From Prevotella sp. UBA2756 (GTDB lineage Bacteria > Bacteroidota > Bacteroidia > Bacteroidales > Bacteroidaceae), in contig DEJE01000014.1 in assembly GCA_002353205.1 (NCBI GenBank), forward strand, positions 1 through 63,681: a stretch of 63,681 nucleotides of DNA, given 5' to 3'. The position numbers and the translations under genes are program-made. The number at the start of each line of letters is the position of its first letter. Within the stretch, counting starts at the first letter, position 1. The notes beneath the pieces are model-generated. The model worked only from the letters and a program-made list of their open reading frames with translations, made no database searches and was not told the origin of the DNA. Positions 1 through 10,363 of the stretch are shown here, piece by piece.

Positions 1-3039
<3,039 letters not shown>

Positions 3040-3090
3040 AAAGTCAGTGTGGCAGTGAGCGGTCGTTCGCTGCCGACACGATACACCGTT

Positions 3091-3127
3091 AAAAAGGCTG
3101 GAGCCATTCGTGGTTCCAGCCTTTTTT
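3091..3127 (+). terminator. Rho-independent terminator of rpoC
   Basis: A GC-rich stem, AAGGCTGGAGCCA, pairs with TGGTTCCAGCCTT across a TTCG tetraloop and is followed by six Ts. It lies 52 bases after the rpoC stop and separates rpoC from trpS. Confidence 0.93.
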
Positions 3128-3162
3128 CGTCATTATATAGTGCGTAATTCAAAATAAATCAT

Positions 3163-3170
3163 TACCTTTG
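3163..3170 (+). promoter_or_regulatory. Bacteroidetes -7 element for trpS
   Basis: TACCTTTG matches TAnnTTTG exactly, 30 bases before the trpS start and after the rpoC terminator. I do not see a good -33 TTG, so only the -7 box is called. Confidence 0.7.
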
Positions 3171-3199
3171 CACCTTAACAAACGATAATTCATTCTGAT

Positions 3200-4282
3200 A
3201 TGGGAAAGATCATACTCACCGGCGACCGCCCCACAGGTCGCCTCCACTTAGGACACTATGTGGGGTCGCTGCGCCGACGCGTGGAACTGCAGAATGCGGG
3301 CGACTACGACCGCATGTTCGTCTTCATAGCCGATGCCCAGGCGCTCACCGACAATGCCGACAACCCCGAGAAGGTGCGTCAGAACATCATCGAGGTGGCG
3401 CTCGACTATCTCTCCGTGGGGCTCGATCCCGAGAAGGTCACCATCTTCATCCAGTCGATGATTCCCGAGCTCACCGAGCTGTCGTTCTACTACATGAACC
3501 TCGTCACCGTGAGCCGTCTGCAGCGCAACCCCACGGTGAAGACCGAGATACAGATGCGCAACTTCGAGACATCCATCCCCGTCGGATTCTTCACCTATCC
3601 CATCTCGCAGGCTGCCGACATCACCGCCTTCAAGGCCACGACGGTGCCCGTGGGCGAGGACCAGGAGCCGATGCTCGAGCAGTGCCGCGAAATCGTGCGA
3701 CGCTTCAATGCCACCTACGGCGAGGTGCTCGTGGAGCCCAACATCATGCTGCCCGACAACAAGGCGTGCCTTCGTCTGCCCGGTACCGACGGCAACGCGA
3801 AGATGTCGAAGTCGCTCGGCAACTGCATCTATCTCTCCGACCCGTCGAAAGAGATGCAGGAAAAGATCAAGAAGGCCTACACCGATCCTGAGCATCTGCG
3901 CGTGGAAGATCCCGGCCACGTGGAGGGCAACGTCGTCTTCACCTATCTCGACGCTTTCTCCACCGCCGACGACTTCGCCGAGTTCTGGCCCGACTACAAG
4001 AACCTCGACGAGCTGAAAGACCACTACCGCCGTGGCGGACTGGGCGACGTGAAGTGCAAGAAGTTCCTCATGAAGGTGCTCGACAAGCAGCTCGAGCCCA
4101 TCCGCCAGCGCCGTCAGGAGTTCCAGAAAGACATCCCCGAGGTGTTCAACATCCTGAAGCGCGGCTCCGAATCGGCACGCGAGGTGGCTGCACAGACGCT
4201 TCACGAGGTGCGCGAGGCTATGCGCATCAACTACTTCGACGACCCCGACCTCATCCGCGAGCAGGCAGAGAAGTACCTATAA
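3200..4282 (+). CDS. trpS: Tryptophanyl-tRNA synthetase
   Basis: Class I aminoacyl-tRNA synthetase of 360 residues that charges tRNA-Trp with tryptophan using ATP in the cytoplasm. The HIGH-type motif is HLGH at residues 16-19 (RPTGRLHLGH), and the KMSKS loop is intact at 201-205 (GNAKMSKSLGN). Length and motif spacing suit bacterial TrpRS. The ATG start places the Rossmann strand GKIILTGDRPTG directly at the N-terminus, as usual in the family. It has its own -7 box after the rpoC terminator. From memory, related Bacteroidales have DUF3467 directly after rpoC, so trpS may be a local insertion. Confidence 0.98.
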   Translation: MGKIILTGDRPTGRLHLGHYVGSLRRRVELQNAGDYDRMFVFIADAQALTDNADNPEKVRQNIIEVALDYLSVGLDPEKVTIFIQSMIPELTELSFYYMNLVTVSRLQRNPTVKTEIQMRNFETSIPVGFFTYPISQAADITAFKATTVPVGEDQEPMLEQCREIVRRFNATYGEVLVEPNIMLPDNKACLRLPGTDGNAKMSKSLGNCIYLSDPSKEMQEKIKKAYTDPEHLRVEDPGHVEGNVVFTYLDAFSTADDFAEFWPDYKNLDELKDHYRRGGLGDVKCKKFLMKVLDKQLEPIRQRRQEFQKDIPEVFNILKRGSESAREVAAQTLHEVREAMRINYFDDPDLIREQAEKYL

Positions 4283-4291
4283 TTAAGAGAT

Positions 4292-4328
4292 GGGGACCCC
4301 CTCCCGGCCTCCCCGAGGGGAGGAGAGG
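4292..4328 (+). repeat. GC-rich palindromic repeat, copy 1
   Basis: A CCCCCTCCC, GGCCTCCCC, GAGGGGAGG arrangement begins 10 bases after the trpS stop. Close relatives occur at about 12863-12927 (two), 23778-23813, 24586-24660 (two), 25502-25537 and 25837-25868. CCTCCCC and GGGGAGG can pair as a short hairpin. In this copy the order CCCC..GGCCTCCCC..GGGGAGG runs in the sense of the preceding gene. Confidence 0.85.
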
Positions 4329-4433
4329 GTTAGGAGTTAGGAGTTAAGAATTAAGAGTTAAGAGTTAAGAATTAAGAGTTCTTTGCATGCAAAGCGACCA
4401 AAGGTCGAGCGAAGAATTTAGAGTTAAGAATTA
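4328..4433. repeat. Heptamer array (GTTAAGA/GTTAGGA type) with small palindromes
   Basis: Degenerate 7-nt units (GTTAGGA, GTTAGGA, GTTAAGA, ATTAAGA and so on) run to about 4380 and resume at 4417-4433. Between them are two small palindromes, CTTTGCATGCAAAG (4381-4394) and CGACCAAAGGTCG (4395-4407). No coding potential is apparent. A similar heptamer array with the same unit lies at 40699-40740. Confidence 0.8.
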
Positions 4434-4456
4434 CTACTGTTTAGCAAATAAAGAAT

Positions 4457-4771
4457 ATGGAAAACAATAATCAGAACGGCGGACTTCAGCTTGAACTCCC
4501 GCAGAACGTGGCGCAGGGCGAATATGCCAACTTCGCCATCATCACCCACTCCAGCAGCGACTTCGTCATCGATTTCGCACGTGTCTTACCAGGTGTGCCC
4601 AAGGCGCAGGTGCGCAGCCGCGTCATGCTCGCTCCCGAGCATGCCAAGCGTCTGCTCATGGCTCTGCAAGACAACATTGCACGCTACGAGCGGGCATTCG
4701 GACCTATCAGGATTCCGAACCAGGAACCGCGCACCGTGGCTCCCTTCAACTTCAACAAGGGTGAGTCGTGA
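4457..4771 (+). CDS. DUF3467 family protein
   Basis: A 104-residue soluble protein without signal peptide or membrane segment. The core (EYANFAIITHSSSDFVIDF, then VRSRVMLAPEHAKRLL and LQDNIARYE) is the recognisable DUF3467 pattern: a strand-rich half followed by a helix ending near residue 87. From memory this family sits close to rpoBC or the ribosomal cluster in Bacteroidetes, so a link to transcription or translation is plausible, but its biochemistry is unknown to me. The ATG start follows an A-rich leader without a strong Shine-Dalgarno sequence, and a long inverted repeat lies downstream. Confidence 0.88.
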   Translation: MENNNQNGGLQLELPQNVAQGEYANFAIITHSSSDFVIDFARVLPGVPKAQVRSRVMLAPEHAKRLLMALQDNIARYERAFGPIRIPNQEPRTVAPFNFNKGES

Positions 4772-4831
4772 TGCGAACTTACGAAACAGCATCTAACAGA
4801 TGGCAATTACTGCTTTCTGATAGTTTTTGAT

Positions 4832-4887
4832 GACAAAAACGTTGTTTTTCTTTCTGAAAAAGAAAAAAAACAACGTTTTTTGTTTGT
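4832..4887 (+). terminator. Long AT-rich inverted repeat, probable terminator after the DUF3467 gene
   Basis: GACAAAAACGTTGTTTTT pairs almost fully with AAAAACAACGTTTTTTGTTTGTC around a loop of about 15 bases. It is symmetrical, with T-runs on both strands. It lies 60 bases after the DUF3467 stop and its right edge overlaps the -33 box of the next promoter. Confidence 0.7.
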
Positions 4888-4913
4888 CACTTCAGTATTT
4901 TTTCTTAATTTTG
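4883..4913 (+). promoter_or_regulatory. Promoter for the XRE-like gene
   Basis: TTTG at 4883-4886, 19 bases, then TAATTTTG at 4906-4913: an exact match to the Bacteroidetes TTTG-N19-21-TAnnTTTG form. It leaves an untranslated leader of roughly 100 bases. Confidence 0.85.
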
Positions 4914-5016
4914 CCCCCGAAAGGAAAAAATATTTACGTCAGTCCGAGCGATAGGACTATATAAAACCAAAGAAATTCAAGTACATTTTGCTATCAACTC
5001 TATCAGTCAACTCATT

Positions 5017-5241
5017 ATGATCCACATTGGACATGTAATCAAAAACAAGGTGGAGGAGCAGGGTAAGACAACGGTTTGGCTGGCACAGGAATTAGGATGC
5101 CACCGCACGAATATGTACAAAATCTATGAAAAGCGGACCATTGACACCGGTATCTTGCTCCACATCAGCGACATCCTCGGCTATGACTTCTTCAGACTCT
5201 ACACTGATGAACTCAACAACGCCGAGGACGAAGTCGTGTGA
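5017..5241 (+). CDS. Small helix-turn-helix DNA-binding protein (XRE-like)
   Basis: A 74-residue protein. Residues 5-62 read as a compact helical DNA-binding fold: IKNKVEEQGKTTVWLAQELG, then CHRTNMYKIYEKRTIDTGILL as the turn and recognition helix, then HISDILGYDFF. No partner domain is present. Such short single-domain regulators are common in Bacteroidetes as stand-alone repressors or as antitoxin-like regulators, but no toxin-like gene is adjacent. It has a near-consensus promoter and stands alone between two hairpins. Its target is unknown. Confidence 0.8.
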   Translation: MIHIGHVIKNKVEEQGKTTVWLAQELGCHRTNMYKIYEKRTIDTGILLHISDILGYDFFRLYTDELNNAEDEVV

Positions 5242-5261
5242 ACCGACGCTTCTGCTTCACT

Positions 5262-5352
5262 CCAGCGCCTGACAGCCGCAATACCAATACTCATGGTATC
5301 CGGCAGTCAGGCGCTGGTGGTTGATTGACGGGCGTGCAGAAGTGCGCCCGTC
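5262..5352 (+). ncRNA. Two stacked hairpins after the XRE-like gene (candidate structured 3' UTR or small RNA)
   Basis: Hairpin 1: CAGCGCCTGACAGCCG (5263-5278) pairs with CGGCAGTCAGGCGCTG (5301-5316), with further pairing inside the loop (ATACCA with TGGTAT). Hairpin 2: GACGGGCG (5327-5334) pairs with CGCCCGTC (5345-5352). No T-run follows either, so these are not simple terminators. I see no separate promoter, so the structure is more likely the 3' end of the XRE transcript than an independent RNA. Confidence 0.45.
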
Positions 5353-5365
5353 ACCCCTTGGCATG

Positions 5366-5400
5366 AAAAAAGCCCTTTTGCCGTGAGGCAAAAGGGCCTT
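5366..5400 (-). terminator. Terminator of the aquaporin gene (possibly bidirectional)
   Basis: GCCCTTTTGCC (5372-5382) pairs with GGCAAAAGGGC (5387-5397) around GTGA. Read leftward the stem is followed by TTTTTT, giving a strong terminator 27 bases after the aquaporin stop. Rightward the T-run is poor. Confidence 0.9.
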
Positions 5401-5426
5401 GCATTAGTTAAATAACTTATGTATGA

Positions 5427-6110
5427 TTAATTCTTCTCAGGCTCTATCACCTTCCAGATGCAGGCTGCAAGGGCAGCACCCACAAACGGACCCACGATGA
5501 AGATCCAGAGGTTGGCAAGAGCTGTACCGCCCTGGAACAGAGCCGGACCGATGGAGCGTGCGGGGTTCACCGACGTTCCTGTGTAGCGGATGCAGCAGAG
5601 GTGCACGAGCACGAGGCTCAGACCGATGGCCAGGCCGGCGAAGTTGTTGGTGGCACCGTTGGTCTTCGAAGTAGCACCGAGGACGACGAGCACGAAGACG
5701 CATGTGAAGACAATCTCGGCCAGCAGACCGCCGATGGCGGGAATTGTGTCAACACCGTTGGCCTGAAGGTCGTTGGCTCCTGTGCCCACCACGCCGCTCG
5801 AAGCGGTCAGGGCGAAGAGCACTGCCGAGCCGATAATGGCTCCTATCACCTGGAAGAGCATGTACATGCCGCAGTCTTTCGAGTTCATGCGACCAGTCAG
5901 GAAGCAACCCAGCGTGATGGCCGGATTGATGTGGCAGCCGGAGATGCCTCCGATGGTGTAGGCCATAGCGACGACGGCCAGACCGAAAGCAAAAGCAGTG
6001 CCTACAACGGTTTCGGGGTCGGCGTTTGTGCACCCCAGGCTCACGGCTGCACCGCAGCCCATCAGTACGAGTACCATCGTACCGAACATTTCAGCTAAAT
6101 ACTTTTTCAT
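5427..6110 (-). CDS. aqpZ: Aquaporin Z-type water channel (MIP family)
   Basis: A 227-residue inner-membrane channel with six transmembrane helices and two half-helices. The two NPA boxes are at residues 62-64 (CHINPAITLG) and 182-184 (TSVNPARS). The selectivity-filter positions look water-specific: H170 in LVLVHL, T179 or S180 in the TGTS loop, and R185 after the second NPA, as in AqpZ and unlike GlpF. The start MKKYLAEMFGT matches the family's usual N-terminus. The gene is monocistronic, with a consensus promoter upstream and a strong terminator downstream. No glycerol-use gene is adjacent. Confidence 0.96.
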   Translation of the reverse strand: MKKYLAEMFGTMVLVLMGCGAAVSLGCTNADPETVVGTAFAFGLAVVAMAYTIGGISGCHINPAITLGCFLTGRMNSKDCGMYMLFQVIGAIIGSAVLFALTASSGVVGTGANDLQANGVDTIPAIGGLLAEIVFTCVFVLVVLGATSKTNGATNNFAGLAIGLSLVLVHLCCIRYTGTSVNPARSIGPALFQGGTALANLWIFIVGPFVGAALAACIWKVIEPEKN

Positions 6111-6164
6111 GTCTTTTCCTTTTTATTTATAAGTTAATACGTATTATCCTCAAATAAATTTGTG

Positions 6165-6195
6165 CAAATGTAAGAAATTATTTTGAATATTGCAA
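6165..6195 (-). promoter_or_regulatory. Promoter of the aquaporin gene
   Basis: On the minus strand: TTG (6195-6193), 20 bases, TACATTTG (6172-6165). It is a full match to the Bacteroidetes promoter and lies about 55 bases before the start codon. Confidence 0.88.
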
Positions 6196-6246
6196 CTTTT
6201 TTTAAAGAAAAATGTTCTTTTTTTTATTTCATGCCTCGTTTGATAT

Positions 6247-7854
6247 TTACTCTTCACTGTAGATGACGTAGGGGAAATCGGCATACGAACGGTCCGACTC
6301 GGAGGCTGTCTGGGCGTACAAACCCACCACCACGCCGGTGAAACCTCCTGCCACCTCGGTGCTCATGAGTGAGCATTCCAGACGTCCCATCAGCATCCAC
6401 TTGTCGTTGATGATAGCGGTCAGATCGGTCTGTGGCTGGTATTCGAAGTAGTAGTAGGTGCCGTCGCTGCGCACGCGTATCGTCGTCAGCGAGGGGTCGT
6501 CGGTGAGTTTCTTCTCGGCCACCACGTAGTCGATGCCTTTCAGCTTGCAGCGCAGCGCGAGGCTGTGGCCGTCGGCATCCTTGCGAATGAAGAAGTCGAT
6601 GTGGCCGTCGTTGATCTGGTAGACCGACAGCCCGGCCTCATCGGCCGGAATGATGTCGGGCGAGGGGCGCACCACGGCCTCCATAGTGAAGCACTCGCTC
6701 TCCTGGCGCCGGCCGAAGAAGGCGGGGCGGTCGTTGTCGGTGAGCGTGCTGCGTGTGGCGTAGAGGCGGACGTTGGCCGTCGGCACGCCGCACCACGCCT
6801 TGCCCTCGGTGATCTCCACCCTGCGCTTGGGATTCTGTATGTAGACCCATTCGGGACCGAACGTCGGAGCTGTCGGGGCCGCAGGCTGCGCTTGCGTTGA
6901 GGCGGTGGAGGTGGGGAGCGCGGCCGTCATCAGCGTGTCGATGGGTTCGCCGCCGTTCACCACCGGCCATTGTCCTTCGGGCCAGCTGACGGGAGCGAGG
7001 TAGGTCTCGCGTCCCAGGTGGTGGTAGCTGCCGCCGAAGTTGCGGTAGGCCAGGAACACGATCCACCACGAGCCGTCGGTGGCCTGCACGAAGTCGCCGT
7101 GCCCCGTGCCCTGAATCTGCATGCCCTGCCCCTTCATGGAGCAGTTGGTGAGGATGGGGTTCTGTGGGTTGGCCTCGTAGGGGCCGTAGATGTTGCGGCT
7201 GCGGGCGATGGTGAGCTTGTGTGCCAGCTCGGTGCCGCCCTCTGAGATGAGCAGGTAGTAGAAGCCGTCTTTCTTATAGATGTGCGGGCCCTCGGGATAT
7301 CGGCCGCCGGTGCCCTGCCATAGCGGTCGGCTCGGTGTGAGCTGTCGGCCTGTCTGTGGGTCTATCTCGCAGAGCATGATGGTGTTGTCGGGGTTCGACA
7401 TCATGTAGCACCGGCCGTCCTCGAACCACAGCGATGGGTCGATGCCCTGCTGCTCCAGCCATATCGGCTCGCTCCAGGGGCCGTGCGGGTCGCGCGCGGT
7501 GACCATGAAGTTGCCGCCGTTGCCCACGTTGGTGGTGATCATGTAGAACAGGCCGTCGTGGTAGCGCAGGGTGGGGGCGTAGATGCCCAGCCACGATGTG
7601 GTGCCGCTGAGCGGCAGCTGGCTCTCGCGGTCGAGTACGTTGCCGATCTGCTGCCAGTTGATGAGGTCGCGCGAGTGGTAGATGGGGACGCCGGGGAAAT
7701 ATTGGAACGATGAGTTCACGATGTAGTAGTCGTCACCCACGCGGCAGATGGATGGGTCGGGGTGGAAGCCTGGGATGATGGGGTTGCGGAACGTCTGTGC
7801 CTGCATGGCGGCGACGGTAGTGAGTAGGATGCAAAGGGAGATGAGTCTTTTCAT
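6247..7854 (-). CDS. Secreted glycoside hydrolase family 43 (beta-xylosidase / alpha-L-arabinofuranosidase type)
   Basis: A 535-residue protein with a cleavable signal peptide (MKRLISLCILLTTVAAMQAQ). The five-bladed propeller starts at once with FRNPIIPGFHPDPS, where D33 is the predicted catalytic base. The second acidic residue lies in GIDPSLWFEDGR and the catalytic acid in the YPEGPHIYKKDGFYY region. Residues from about 330 form a second beta-sandwich domain (ESECFTMEAVVRPSPD and onward), as in GH43 enzymes with a C-terminal xylosidase-type domain. It probably trims xylan or arabinoxylan side chains in the periplasm. No SusC/SusD genes are nearby. The only clear promoter lies 200 bases upstream, before a terminator-like leader. 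Confidence 0.93.
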   Translation of the reverse strand: MKRLISLCILLTTVAAMQAQTFRNPIIPGFHPDPSICRVGDDYYIVNSSFQYFPGVPIYHSRDLINWQQIGNVLDRESQLPLSGTTSWLGIYAPTLRYHDGLFYMITTNVGNGGNFMVTARDPHGPWSEPIWLEQQGIDPSLWFEDGRCYMMSNPDNTIMLCEIDPQTGRQLTPSRPLWQGTGGRYPEGPHIYKKDGFYYLLISEGGTELAHKLTIARSRNIYGPYEANPQNPILTNCSMKGQGMQIQGTGHGDFVQATDGSWWIVFLAYRNFGGSYHHLGRETYLAPVSWPEGQWPVVNGGEPIDTLMTAALPTSTASTQAQPAAPTAPTFGPEWVYIQNPKRRVEITEGKAWCGVPTANVRLYATRSTLTDNDRPAFFGRRQESECFTMEAVVRPSPDIIPADEAGLSVYQINDGHIDFFIRKDADGHSLALRCKLKGIDYVVAEKKLTDDPSLTTIRVRSDGTYYYFEYQPQTDLTAIINDKWMLMGRLECSLMSTEVAGGFTGVVVGLYAQTASESDRSYADFPYVIYSEE

Positions 7855-7986
7855 GCGCTGTCGTAAGTTAATCCGTTATTGATCCTTCTTTTCTATAACG
7901 CGAAGAAAACTGAAAAATTATATTTTTCCAATCATTTTAAGCATAAAAAGTCGTGGATTCGGTGGTTTCCATGTTCGGTAAAGGGC

Positions 7987-8013
7987 AAAAAAAAAGGAGT
8001 ACCGCTGTACTCC
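7987..8013 (-). terminator. Intrinsic terminator ending the leader RNA
   Basis: A seven-base perfect stem GGAGTAC/GTACTCC, four-base loop, then nine Ts in the leftward direction. It stands between a good promoter and the GH43 gene, so readthrough or conditional antitermination would be needed for expression from that promoter. Confidence 0.82.
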
Positions 8014-8048
8014 ACTGTTAACCTTAAATCTAATACTATGAAAAACAC
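7987..8048 (-). ncRNA. Short leader or small RNA with its own promoter and terminator, upstream of the GH43 gene
   Basis: Leftward from the promoter at 8083-8053 a transcript would start near 8048. It runs through an AT-rich stretch (containing TAGTATTAGATTTAAGG) and ends in GGAGTAC-AGCG-GTACTCC plus nine Ts (8013-7987). That is about 60 bases with all parts of a complete transcription unit. The GH43 start is 130 bases beyond the terminator, and no other promoter is evident between them. I recall similar leader sequences in other Bacteroidales but cannot verify this here. Confidence 0.6.
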
Positions 8049-8052
8049 GTTG

Positions 8053-8083
8053 CAAATGTACGTATTTTATTTTAATTCTGCAA
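8053..8083 (-). promoter_or_regulatory. Promoter of the leader RNA / GH43 unit
   Basis: Minus strand: TTG (8083-8081), 20 bases, TACATTTG (8060-8053). A full match to the phylum promoter. The region 7855-8168 contains no convincing gene; an 81-codon frame at 7879-8124 on the plus strand is antisense to this unit. Confidence 0.85.
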
Positions 8084-8168
8084 GAATTCAGGTTGAAATA
8101 TTTCAGTTCGTAATTGTTTCTTGATTTAAATCAAGTCTTTGCTGTCTTCGTGCTGTAGGTTGTTTATA

Positions 8169-8912
8169 TCAGAGATCGGTCCCACCGTGGGTCTTCTCGC
8201 TTTGCACATGCTTATACTGATCGCGAGCTAACTTAAGCTGTGCCTGATAGGCTGGCGACTTCTTCAGCACCTCGTAGACCTTAGCTGCCACCATCTTGCC
8301 GGCATCGATATCGGTTTTCCAGTGACGACCCATGATGACACGTCCCATGCTATAGTCGTCAGCGCATTTGTTCAGAACCTTGGTGTACTCTGGCGCCACG
8401 TCGGCCAGCACGAAGGCATAGGTCCACGAACGCACGGCATGACCGCTGGGGTAGGCGAAGGTGCTGGAGCTTACGGCCGATTTTGCGTTGTCCTTCAGAG
8501 ATGCCTCATGGAAGATCTGGAAGGGCTTCAGGCGCTTATAGTATTCCTTGGCAGGATTAGACACCTTGCGGGCATCCTTCACCGCCCATGACACCAGGTC
8601 AAGAATATCCTTGTTCTCGTAGCTCAGCAGCTCAAAGCCCAATGCTTCATTGAAAATCGTGGTCACATCCATGGTGTCCTGTCGCAGGCACAATTCGCAG
8701 ACCTTGGGGTCTTTACGTTGTTCCTTGCCCCATTCGTAATACTTCACATCCTCGTCATAAGCAGCACCAGAGGTAGGTGGGGCTGGCAGGAACTTGACGG
8801 CAATAGGCAGTTCCTCCATTGTCAGGAAACCCTTCCTGCTCTTTTGTTGTATCTGTGTGGTGCACGATGTTGCTAAAATCACACCAGCTATTAATAAAAG
8901 AATTTTTTTCAT
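8169..8912 (-). CDS. PAP2-superfamily class A-type acid phosphatase, lipoprotein
   Basis: A 247-residue protein starting at ATG 8912, chosen over a TTG two codons earlier because AAGGAGA sits 8 bases before this ATG. A lipobox ends ILATSC, so it is likely lipid-anchored in the periplasm. The class A acid phosphatase / PAP2 core is present: AKEYYKRLKPF, then TFAYPSGHAVRSW, then MGRVIMGRHWKTDIDAG with the catalytic His and Asp. Two usual residues differ: RP is KP in the first motif, and S of the SR pair is G (GRVIMGRH). It would remove phosphate from small phosphoesters. It is the last gene of the operon with the VTC polymerase, suggesting a role in phosphate or polyphosphate turnover. Confidence 0.85.
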   Translation of the reverse strand: MKKILLLIAGVILATSCTTQIQQKSRKGFLTMEELPIAVKFLPAPPTSGAAYDEDVKYYEWGKEQRKDPKVCELCLRQDTMDVTTIFNEALGFELLSYENKDILDLVSWAVKDARKVSNPAKEYYKRLKPFQIFHEASLKDNAKSAVSSSTFAYPSGHAVRSWTYAFVLADVAPEYTKVLNKCADDYSMGRVIMGRHWKTDIDAGKMVAAKVYEVLKKSPAYQAQLKLARDQYKHVQSEKTHGGTDL

Positions 8913-8991
8913 AATCAATCTCCTTGTTATTTTTTACGTTTAAATAATTCTGATAAAATGTAATTATTAATTGGAGTTTTAGATTCACTTA

Positions 8992-9029
8992 CTCCTAAAC
9001 TTCTAAACTTCTAAACTCCCAAACTCCTA
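8992..9029. repeat. Octamer array (CTTCTAAA type)
   Basis: Degenerate 8-nt units CTCCTAAA, CTTCTAAA, CTTCTAAA, CTCCCAAA, CTCCTAAA fill the gap between the Sel1-repeat gene and the phosphatase gene inside the operon. Confidence 0.8.
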
Positions 9030-9031
9030 AA

Positions 9032-9604
9032 CTACTTGATTATCTGCAGGATTTTCGTGGCATCGGCATCGCCCATGGCGGCTTCCTGCTTGATCTTGGC
9101 ATATACCTCCGACCCGCCGCTTGGGTTCCTGATAGCTTTCATTACCCAACTCTTTGCTCTCACCTGGTTGGCTGCAACGCCACGACCTTTCAGGTAGCAC
9201 TTGCCAACGGCATATTGTCCGTCGGCATTGCCTTGCTGGGCAGCTTTGCCGTACCAGGCGAAAGCCAGCTTGTCGTCTTTTGCCACACCTTTACCCTGTT
9301 TGTAGCATTTGCCAACCTGATACATGGCTTTACCAGTGCCTTGCTTGGCGGATCTTCTGTACCAGTAGAAGGCCTTTGAGTAGTCTCGCGTCACACCGTG
9401 GGCCTTGTCATAACAACGTCCCACCCGGTATTGCGCTTTCTTGTGGCCCATCTCCGCAGCTTTCATCAGCAGGGGGAAGGCTTCATGATAATCTTGGCTG
9501 TCATAGAGCTCCTTACCCTCGTAGTACAGCCTGTCGCTGGTCTGTGCATGAACTGCAACAGACACAGTCATCAGGGCAATCATTAATATAATAATTTTCT
9601 TCAT
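9032..9604 (-). CDS. Secreted Sel1-like repeat protein
   Basis: A 190-residue protein with a signal peptide (MKKIIILMIALMTVSVAVHAQ). Residues 26-160 hold about four alpha-alpha Sel1-like units, e.g. KAQYRVGRCYDKAHGVTRD, KAMYQVGKCYKQGKGVAKD and DGQYAVGKCYLKGRGVAAN. These make a curved helical scaffold for protein binding and are not catalytic. It lies 12 bases after the DUF2490 gene and so is probably co-transcribed with the VTC operon, perhaps as a periplasmic adaptor. Confidence 0.88.
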   Translation of the reverse strand: MKKIIILMIALMTVSVAVHAQTSDRLYYEGKELYDSQDYHEAFPLLMKAAEMGHKKAQYRVGRCYDKAHGVTRDYSKAFYWYRRSAKQGTGKAMYQVGKCYKQGKGVAKDDKLAFAWYGKAAQQGNADGQYAVGKCYLKGRGVAANQVRAKSWVMKAIRNPSGGSEVYAKIKQEAAMGDADATKILQIIK

Positions 9605-9616
9605 GTCTTAATGTTT

Positions 9617-10363
9617 TTAGAATTTATAAGTGTAACCAATGTCTATCACGTGGCGGTCGGGTTCGCCGTCGCCCTCTCCGCATCTATGCTGGTAGATATA
9701 TTTCACATCGAAGCAGTTGTGCTTGTCAAGAACAATCTCTGTTCCAGCATTGTATCTCATTTTCTCCAGACTTCTGGCAACGTAGGATTCTGCATTCACG
9801 TAGGGTCGGAAGACCTTGCTGAGTTTCATCTTCACCTGCACGCGGTTGCGCCACACGTTTTTCCCCTTTCCTTTGTAGACTTTCTCGCCGGCGTCGTCGC
9901 CTGAATCCGTGTAATAGCGTTGTACGGTCATCTCAGGGCGGTAGGTGTATTGCCAACGTTCACGCAGTGAGAACGTAAACTGTTTCCATGAGGCACACGA
10001 CGTGAGCGACACGTTGAAGCGATGGCGTGTTCCCCAGTAGTCGGCATAGATCGTCCTGTCGGAGTTCTCTTTGTAGTTATGGTCTTTGAGCAGCACGTAG
10101 CCTGCCGTTGCCTTGAGCCAAGGGGTAATCTTGTAGCTGGCATCGATGCCAAAGTCCCATCGGTCAGACGTCTTGAGGTTGTCGCGACTGCGGTACGCTA
10201 TTTCTGCACCAACGTTCCATCGAGTGCCGAGTTCCTTCTCTGCCCTCATTTCTCCCCAAATGCCAAAGTCGTCGCCGGCATAGGCATTGATGAGTGAACA
10301 TTGAGCGATGAAAATTAGTGCGACTAACCGCCGCACTAACTTGTTGTTCCTGAGTTTATACAT
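9617..10363 (-). CDS. DUF2490 family outer-membrane protein
   Basis: A 248-residue protein with a signal peptide ending near INAYAG. After the signature DDFGIWGEMRAEKELG it alternates amphipathic strands (WNVGAEIAYRSRDNL, LKATAGYVLLKDHNY, FNVSLTSCASWKQFTFSLRERWQY) and ends in the beta-signal IDIGYTYKF with terminal Phe. This supports an outer-membrane beta-barrel of about ten to twelve strands. Its start overlaps the end of the DUF4956 gene by 8 bases, so the two are translationally linked. The function of the family is not known to me; in this operon it could be a pore or exporter for a phosphate-rich polymer. Confidence 0.87.
   Translation of the reverse strand: MYKLRNNKLVRRLVALIFIAQCSLINAYAGDDFGIWGEMRAEKELGTRWNVGAEIAYRSRDNLKTSDRWDFGIDASYKITPWLKATAGYVLLKDHNYKENSDRTIYADYWGTRHRFNVSLTSCASWKQFTFSLRERWQYTYRPEMTVQRYYTDSGDDAGEKVYKGKGKNVWRNRVQVKMKLSKVFRPYVNAESYVARSLEKMRYNAGTEIVLDKHNCFDVKYIYQHRCGEGDGEPDRHVIDIGYTYKF

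Noticed and set aside
3248..4204. 318-codon frame on the minus strand
   Set aside because: Antisense to trpS, with typical shadow composition.
7879..8124. 81-codon frame on the plus strand containing MKNTLQMYV
   Set aside because: It overlaps, on the other strand, a complete promoter-leader-terminator unit. The terminator and promoter sequences explain its content better, and the frame has no promoter.
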